From NCBI GenBank assembly GCA_934527325.1, contig CAKTAG010000020.1, positions 1-18,758 on the forward strand: a stretch of DNA of 18,758 nucleotides, written 5' to 3'. The DNA is from an uncultured Candidatus Soleaferrea sp. Lineage in GTDB: Bacteria; Bacillota; Clostridia; Oscillospirales; Ruminococcaceae. Made by a program: the position numbers and the translations under genes. The notes beneath the pieces are model-generated. The model searched no databases. It saw only the letters and a list, made by a program, of their open reading frames with translations, and had not been told where the DNA came from. This document shows positions 13,535-18,758 of this stretch, piece after piece (position 1 is the stretch's first letter; every line of letters begins with the position of its first letter).

Positions 13535-15094
13535 ATGCACTCAATAACTTTTTTTACTATTTTATGTTCTGTTATTTCTGCAATGTTTTTTTCTGTGTTG
13601 GCGTTTTTTTTAGGTATTAAGTATAGAAAACATAATGCTGAAGCAAAAATTGGTAGCGCAGAAGAAGAAGCTAAGCGAATTATGAACAATGCTATTAAAA
13701 AGTCTGAAACAGCAACAAAGGAAGCTATTATTGAAGCAAAAGATGAGCTTTTTAAACTTAGAACAGAAACTGAAAAAGAATTAAAAGAACGAAGGTTAGA
13801 GGTCCAAAAACAAGAAAAACGGTTACAACAAAAAGAAGAATCTATTGAAAAAAAATTAACGAATTTAGAAAGTAAAGATGATGCACTGCAACAAAAAATT
13901 AAGCAGACAGAAGATAAATTACAGGAGGCAGAACAGTTTAGAAAACAACAAATAGAAATGCTTGAAAAAATTTCTGGGCTTACTACTCAGAAAGCTAAAG
14001 ATTACATATTAGCTTTATTAGACCAAGATTTAATGCATGAAAAAGTTTTAAGAATAAACGAGTATATGCAAAATGTAAAAGAAGAATCTGAAAATATTGC
14101 TAGAAATATAATTTCACAAGCTATTCAACGTTACGCTGCAGATCAAGTTGCAGAAACTACTGTCTCGGTTGTGGTTTTGCCAAGCGATGAAATGAAAGGT
14201 AGAATTATTGGCAGAGAAGGAAGAAATATACGTGCTTTAGAAACTTTAGCTGGTGTAGATTTAATTATTGATGATACACCAGAAACAATAACAATATCTT
14301 GCACAGAACCAATAAGAAGAGAAATTGCTAGAGTTACATTAGAAAAATTAATATTAGATGGTAGAATTCACCCTGGCAGAATAGAAGAGATGTTTAACAA
14401 AGCTACAAGGGAAATAGACCACCAAATTAAGCGTGCTGGTGAATCTGCTGTTTTAGATATGGGCCTTAATGGTGTTAATACCGAGTTAATAAAACTTTTA
14501 GGTCGCCTTCGTTATAGGACAAGTTATGGACAAAATGTTTTAATACATTCTATGGAAGTGGCAAATTTAGCAGGATTAATGGCTGCAGAATTAGGTGAAG
14601 ATGTAACTACTGCTAAACGTGCAGGTTTATTACACGATATTGGAAAAGCTTTGAGCCACGAAATGGAAGGTTCGCATGTGCAGCTTGGTGTAGATGTTGC
14701 TAGAAAATATAAAGAAAGCGATGCAGTTATTCATGCAATAGAAGCACATCATGGTGATGTAGAATCTAAGACTGTTATTGCAAGCTTAGTTCAAGCTGCA
14801 GATGCAATTTCTGCTGCACGCCCAGGTGCTAGAAAAGAAAACATAGAGAATTTTATTAAACGTTTAGAAAAATTAGAAAATATTGCAAATTCTTTCCCTG
14901 GTGTAGAAAAATCTTACGCTATTCAAGCTGGGCGCGAAATTAGAATTATTGTAAGGCCAGATGAAGTAAGCGATGACGAGATGGTGTTAATGGCAAGGGA
15001 TATTGTAAAGCAAATTGAGCAAGATTTGAATTACCCTGGCCAAATTAAAATTCACGTTATAAGGGAAAGTCGTGCTATAGAATATGCAAAATAA
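13535..15094 (+). CDS. rny: Ribonuclease Y
   Basis: Membrane-anchored endoribonuclease that starts bulk mRNA decay in many Firmicutes. From ATG 13535 it has 519 aa, the usual size. It has an N-terminal membrane helix (about residues 4-27), a long charged coiled coil (35-165), a KH domain with GRIIGREGRNIR (222-233), and an HD domain with LLHDIGKA (H367, D368, matching the B. subtilis numbering within one). The C-terminus is conserved, ending RESRAIEYAK. A longer frame starts at ATG 13475, but it has no ribosome binding site; AGAAAGGA at 13513-13520 serves 13535, though 14 nt away. A terminator follows. In Bacillus rny lies near recA and ymdB; neither is here. Confidence 0.95.
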   Translation: MHSITFFTILCSVISAMFFSVLAFFLGIKYRKHNAEAKIGSAEEEAKRIMNNAIKKSETATKEAIIEAKDELFKLRTETEKELKERRLEVQKQEKRLQQKEESIEKKLTNLESKDDALQQKIKQTEDKLQEAEQFRKQQIEMLEKISGLTTQKAKDYILALLDQDLMHEKVLRINEYMQNVKEESENIARNIISQAIQRYAADQVAETTVSVVVLPSDEMKGRIIGREGRNIRALETLAGVDLIIDDTPETITISCTEPIRREIARVTLEKLILDGRIHPGRIEEMFNKATREIDHQIKRAGESAVLDMGLNGVNTELIKLLGRLRYRTSYGQNVLIHSMEVANLAGLMAAELGEDVTTAKRAGLLHDIGKALSHEMEGSHVQLGVDVARKYKESDAVIHAIEAHHGDVESKTVIASLVQAADAISAARPGARKENIENFIKRLEKLENIANSFPGVEKSYAIQAGREIRIIVRPDEVSDDEMVLMARDIVKQIEQDLNYPGQIKIHVIRESRAIEYAK

Positions 15095-15100
15095 TTATTT

Positions 15101-15147
15101 TAAGGTGCTTGGTTACATAACGTAACAGGTACCTTATTTTATTTTTT
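15101..15147 (+). terminator. Intrinsic terminator after rny
   Basis: Positions 15101-15116 and 15122-15136 form a 15-bp stem with two G-U pairs and one bulged G, around the loop ataac. A T-rich run starting at 15137 follows. It separates rny from aroB. Confidence 0.8.
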
Positions 15148-15165
15148 ATTTAGGAGTAACAGTTG

Positions 15166-16215
15166 ATGAATAAAGTAACTATAAATTCTAATTCCTCATA
15201 CAACGTATTTATTGGGGAAAATATATTGCATAATTTATGTTTGGTTACAGATATCTGCAATAATAAAGTTTTAATAATATCTGACGATGTTGTTTGGAAG
15301 CTACATAATAAAAAATTATTACAAACGTTAACTAATAAAGTTAAAAATATATTTAATTTTATTATACCTACTGGAGAAAAATATAAAAATACACAAACAG
15401 TAAATAATATATACCGGTTTTTAGCTTTAAATAATTTTATAAAAACAGATTATATTATTGCTTTTGGTGGTGGTGTTGTTGGTGATATTTCTGGATTTGT
15501 TGCTGCCACTTATATGCGAGGCATTAAATTAATAAATGTGCCAACTTCTTTAATGGCTCAAGTTGATTCATCTATAGGTGGAAAAAATGGTGTAAACTTA
15601 ACAGAAGGTAAAAATTTAATTGGTACTTTTTATAATCCGCATACTGTTATTTGCGATATTGCATTACTTAAGAGTTTACCATATAAACAATTTTCATCTG
15701 GAATGGCGGAAATAATAAAGTATTGCATTATTAAAAAATCGCCTTTAAATTACTTATTGAATGATGTAAAAAATAATATGCAAGAAATAATTACAAATTG
15801 CGTAAAAATAAAAAAAGAATTTGTAGAAGAAGATATGTTTGATGAAAATAGACGAAAAATACTAAATTTTGGCCATACTGTAGGGCATGCTATAGAGTGC
15901 ATTGGCAATTATAGCCGTTTTTTGCACGGCGAGGCAGTTGGACTTGGAATGTTGCTTATTACAAAATTGGCAGTTAATAACCATTTGGCCTCTAAAAATG
16001 TATATGATGAAATTTTTAAACTTTTAGTAAAATTTAATCTGCCAACTAAAGCAAATCTTAATATTGATTCAGTTATAAGAAAAATAATATTAGATAAAAA
16101 ATCAACTGCGGATGCAATAAACATAATTATAGTTAAAAGCATAGGTGTACCAGTTATATATAAATTGCCCTTAGTGAACATTAACCAATATTTTAAAGAT
16201 ATTAAATTGTTGTGA
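15166..16215 (+). CDS. aroB: 3-dehydroquinate synthase
   Basis: NAD- and metal-dependent cytosolic enzyme of the shikimate pathway that converts DAHP to 3-dehydroquinate. The 349 aa are a standard length. The NAD-binding segment GGGVVGDISGFVAATYMRG (101-119) and the VPTSLMAQVDSSIGGKNGVN stretch are intact. Metal ligands are visible at E182 (GMAEIIKY), H237 (NFGHTVGHAIE) and H254 (LHGEAVGLGM). The start is ATG 15166, with AGGAG (15152-15156) 9 nt upstream; a TTG directly before it is a poorer choice. No other aromatic-biosynthesis gene is in the window, and the next gene is unrelated and has its own promoter. Confidence 0.95.
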   Translation: MNKVTINSNSSYNVFIGENILHNLCLVTDICNNKVLIISDDVVWKLHNKKLLQTLTNKVKNIFNFIIPTGEKYKNTQTVNNIYRFLALNNFIKTDYIIAFGGGVVGDISGFVAATYMRGIKLINVPTSLMAQVDSSIGGKNGVNLTEGKNLIGTFYNPHTVICDIALLKSLPYKQFSSGMAEIIKYCIIKKSPLNYLLNDVKNNMQEIITNCVKIKKEFVEEDMFDENRRKILNFGHTVGHAIECIGNYSRFLHGEAVGLGMLLITKLAVNNHLASKNVYDEIFKLLVKFNLPTKANLNIDSVIRKIILDKKSTADAINIIIVKSIGVPVIYKLPLVNINQYFKDIKLL

Positions 16216-16291
16216 ATTTTTGAAAGTCAACAGATTGTTATGTATAGTTAATATTCACAAATAAATAATTAATTTTCTGCACAAAAGCATA

Positions 16292-16320
16292 TTTACAAAT
16301 GGTTAATAATATGCTATTAT
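16292..16320 (+). promoter_or_regulatory. Promoter of the large LRR_5 protein gene
   Basis: TTTACA (16292-16297), exactly 17 nt, then TATTAT (16315-16320) preceded by TGC, an extended -10. The gene starts 37 nt further on with a good ribosome binding site, so the gene is probably transcribed on its own in vegetative cells. Confidence 0.65.
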
Positions 16321-16357
16321 ATATATATAAAGTAAAAAGTGAAAGGGAGATAAAAAA

Positions 16358-18758
16358 ATGAGTGCAGAAAAAGTAAATGAAAGATTTGTAAAAAATAACC
16401 AGATGGGTGAGGAACGAGGTAAGCTAAATAATAAGTTTTTAAAACTGCTGTTATTATTTGTATTTTTAAATTTATTTAGCTTTGCTAGCTTTGGTGCAAG
16501 GTGTAATTTTGATGAAGCAACTGGTAGATTAGATATTTATGCTGATGAAGGTCGCAAATACGTAGATTATTCAGATATGATTGGTATAGAAAAGAAAAAA
16601 GTGTTAGAGGTAAAAATACATGAAGGTGTAATAGGAATAGATTTAAAAAAAGGTATGTTTGGTGGTGCAAAAAAAATATCTATAGCTAGTACTACAAGTT
16701 GTATTTCCGGAGTAAATATTGGATTTGGGGAAAATTTAGAGTGTATAGAGGTAGCAGAAGGCAATGAACGGTATAAATTGATGAATGGCGGGTTATATGA
16801 GATTGATAAAAATTATAAAACAGGTGAAATATATTATTATACATTACTTAAGTACCCTGCAGCAGGAAAAAAAGATATTATTATACCAGAAAAAGTAAAA
16901 TATATAAAGGAATGTGCATTTAAAGGAGTGACAGCAGAGAGTTTAACAATGTTTGCTGATATTGAAAAAATATATAGTAATGCATTTGAAGGAAGTAATA
17001 TAGGAAAAGTGGAATTTAAGGGGACAATGGAGCAGTTGTATGCAATTAATATTTACGAGTGTGGTAACGAAGCTTTAGCAAATATAAATATAGAGTGCAC
17101 AAATGGAAATGTACGCAATGTACTCGATAATTTTGATAGAGAGAATGGTATATTAAAAATTAATAAATATTTGGGTCGTCCGATTGATTCTAATCATGTA
17201 AAAACAGAAGTAAATGATGAAATATTGGATAAGGTATTGGCTAAAAGAGGTGTTAAAAAAGAAGAGATAAATGAAATAGTAATACCAGAAGGTGTAAAAA
17301 GAGTATGTTGTGAATTTAGTGATTATCTAAATTTAAAAAAATTGTATTTGCCAGCAAGTATGGAATATATTAATATGAAATGTACAAGTAGTGAATGTTT
17401 TATTAGTATGTATATAAAAGGTTGTAAAAGCTTAGAACGTATAGTAGTAGCAGAAGGTAACAAGAGATATACATCAATGGATGGTGGGTTATATGAGATT
17501 TATAGAGATTATAAAACAGGTGAAATATGTTATAGATTAATTTGGTACCCAGCAGGTAAAAAAGATGATGTATTCAAAGTGCCAAATGGAGTAAAGCAAA
17601 TACGTAGTGATGCATTAAAAGGAGCACCATGTAAGAAAGTAATATTGGCTGCTAGTACAAATACCATAAGTAATGGTGGGTGTGATGAGGACGGTGACGA
17701 ATCTTACGATTGTTGTTTTAATGAGTGTGAAAACTTAAGTGAGATAGAGGTAGAAAAAGGTAATAAATATTATCAAGTGGTAGACAATGTGTTGTATGAA
17801 ATTTGTAAAGATTGTAAAACAGGTAACCGTTATGCAAGAATAATTTGTTACCCAAAAAATAAAGCAGGTGAAGAATGGAAGATACCGGAATATATAGAAG
17901 TAGATGGAGAGGAAATAGAGGTAAGAGAGATAGTTAGTAATGTGTTTAAAAATAATAAAAAAGTGAAAAGCATAATAATACCTGCTAATATAACAAAAAT
18001 AGGTAAATATGCATTTGAAGAAAGTTGCTTAAAAGAAGTGGAATATTGGGGATCACCAGAAAAGTTTGCTGCAATAAAAATTTGTGAAGGTAATGAAGTT
18101 TTAAAAAGAAAAGTACAGTTTTTTAAGCGTTGTGAGTTTACAGAAAATGGTTTTAGAATGGGTAAGTTGTATTTTGAAAATATTGAAGAGGTAAGGGCAG
18201 CAGATGTAGAGTATGCATTAAAAAATGCACTTGATAGGGAATATGCTAGGAAAGGTATAAATCCTGCTGAAGATGAAGAATATGATAGTAGATTATACAG
18301 AATGAAATGCAGAATAAATGAAGTACGTTTAATCAATGTAAGAAAAATAGGCGATAATGCATTCGATCAACTTAAAAAACTTAAATGGGTGGTGGTTAAC
18401 AAAACAGAAGAACAATGGAATGCGATGGAAATTGGTGAAGGTAATGAGGTTTTAAAAAGAGTAGACGTAGAGTGCACAGATAAAATTATATACAATACAT
18501 ATTACAATTTTGATGAAAAAACTGGTATATTATGTATTGCTGGTGGTGAAAATAAAACAGTAACGGCAATAGGTGTAAAATATGCATTGGAAGAGGCGCT
18601 ATATAAGCAATATGTTATGTCAGGTGAAGATCCTTACGAAGATGAAGATTATGGTAGTAATTTAGTGGAAATGTACAGTAAAATAAGAGAAGTGCATTTA
18701 CAAAATATAGGAAAAATAGAGCCAGGTATATTCCCATCATGTGATATGCAGGGACTTG
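16358..18758 (+). CDS. Large secreted BspA-like leucine-rich repeat (LRR_5) protein, partial at the window end
   Basis: An uninterrupted frame of 800 codons from ATG 16358 (AAAGGGAG upstream) to the window edge; the C-terminus is not seen. Residues 26-46 are a hydrophobic signal segment after an unusually long charged N-terminus, with likely cleavage after SFG46. The rest is LRR_5/BspA-type repeats: IIIPEKVKYIKECAFKG, LKKLYLPASMEYI, IIIPANITKIGKYAFEES, VRKIGDNAFDQ. A second motif with the shape LExIxVAEGNxRY...GGLYEI..YKTGEI occurs three times (residues 127, 359 and 460). A longer 123-residue module repeats in tandem (617 and 740). About 27 cysteines are present. The family is known from adhesins and surface proteins of host-associated bacteria and from trichomonads. 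A surface role is inferred; the ligand is unknown. The cell-wall anchor, if any, lies beyond the window. Confidence 0.85.
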   Translation, partial: MSAEKVNERFVKNNQMGEERGKLNNKFLKLLLLFVFLNLFSFASFGARCNFDEATGRLDIYADEGRKYVDYSDMIGIEKKKVLEVKIHEGVIGIDLKKGMFGGAKKISIASTTSCISGVNIGFGENLECIEVAEGNERYKLMNGGLYEIDKNYKTGEIYYYTLLKYPAAGKKDIIIPEKVKYIKECAFKGVTAESLTMFADIEKIYSNAFEGSNIGKVEFKGTMEQLYAINIYECGNEALANINIECTNGNVRNVLDNFDRENGILKINKYLGRPIDSNHVKTEVNDEILDKVLAKRGVKKEEINEIVIPEGVKRVCCEFSDYLNLKKLYLPASMEYINMKCTSSECFISMYIKGCKSLERIVVAEGNKRYTSMDGGLYEIYRDYKTGEICYRLIWYPAGKKDDVFKVPNGVKQIRSDALKGAPCKKVILAASTNTISNGGCDEDGDESYDCCFNECENLSEIEVEKGNKYYQVVDNVLYEICKDCKTGNRYARIICYPKNKAGEEWKIPEYIEVDGEEIEVREIVSNVFKNNKKVKSIIIPANITKIGKYAFEESCLKEVEYWGSPEKFAAIKICEGNEVLKRKVQFFKRCEFTENGFRMGKLYFENIEEVRAADVEYALKNALDREYARKGINPAEDEEYDSRLYRMKCRINEVRLINVRKIGDNAFDQLKKLKWVVVNKTEEQWNAMEIGEGNEVLKRVDVECTDKIIYNTYYNFDEKTGILCIAGGENKTVTAIGVKYALEEALYKQYVMSGEDPYEDEDYGSNLVEMYSKIREVHLQNIGKIEPGIFPSCDMQGL

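Noticed and set aside
16210..16260. Inverted repeat ttgtgaat/attcacaa around the aroB stop as a terminator
   Set aside because: The stem is only 8 bp with a 35-nt loop and no T run follows.
16485..18336. Minus-strand reading frames of 61-162 codons inside the LRR_5 gene
   Set aside because: They lie antisense to an uninterrupted 800-codon frame with clear repeats and a signal segment, have low-complexity Leu/Ser/Phe-rich products and lack ribosome binding sites.

Overview
The window is very AT-rich, uses short Shine-Dalgarno-led genes and carries the spore genes sleB and spoIIID. It also has an RNase Y gene, a PTS phosphorelay pair and a CAU tRNA of the lysidine-Ile type. Together these point to a low-GC, endospore-forming member of the Clostridia or a close relative. 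I cannot name a species from sequence alone. Almost everything is recognisable chromosomal gene content. The unusual material is at the two ends and in one long intergenic region.

Layout. (1) Positions 1-72 are a GC-rich block of three back-to-back hairpins, unlike the rest of the window; it supplies the last codons and stop of miaB. (2) Positions 58-3946 are a minus-strand run, in transcription order: zinc-ribbon protein, Nif3/YqfO family protein, mtnN, a stand-alone FakA C-terminal-type domain, an intrinsic terminator, then miaB lacking its TRAM domain. A good sigma-A-type promoter precedes the run. (3) Positions 4204-5203 hold convergent sporulation genes: sleB (+, cortex-lytic hydrolase, no ypeB beside it) and spoIIID (-). 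(4) Positions 5204-5663 are a gene-free region with an 18-bp perfect inverted repeat and a second strong hairpin. It is followed by potABC (+), a polyamine importer without potD. (5) Positions 8403-10710 hold ptsI and crr (+), the Enzyme I and EIIA-Glc phosphocarriers, behind a near-consensus promoter. (6) Positions 10752-12363 hold a BcrA-type ABC ATPase and its membrane partner, closed by a terminator. (7) Positions 12523-13443 hold five tRNA genes (Ile2/CAU, Trp, Thr, Gln, Val) with promoters and a terminator. (8) Positions 13535-16215 hold rny (RNase Y) and aroB, each behind its own terminator or ribosome binding site. (9) From 16358 to the window end runs an open reading frame of at least 800 codons, which encodes a secreted, cysteine-rich BspA-like (LRR_5) repeat protein. 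It is cut by the window edge.

How the parts relate. ptsI and crr feed and report sugar uptake, but HPr and the EIIBC permeases are elsewhere. PotABC would need a substrate-binding protein from another locus. The tRNAs and RNase Y are housekeeping. The large LRR_5 protein is probably accessory and surface-exposed, and it is the least characterised gene here. I found no CRISPR array, phage module, toxin-antitoxin pair or complete insertion sequence. I do not see a convincing wholly new multi-gene system. The best leads are the GC-rich hairpin block that ends miaB early, the structured region before potA, and the large repeat protein.
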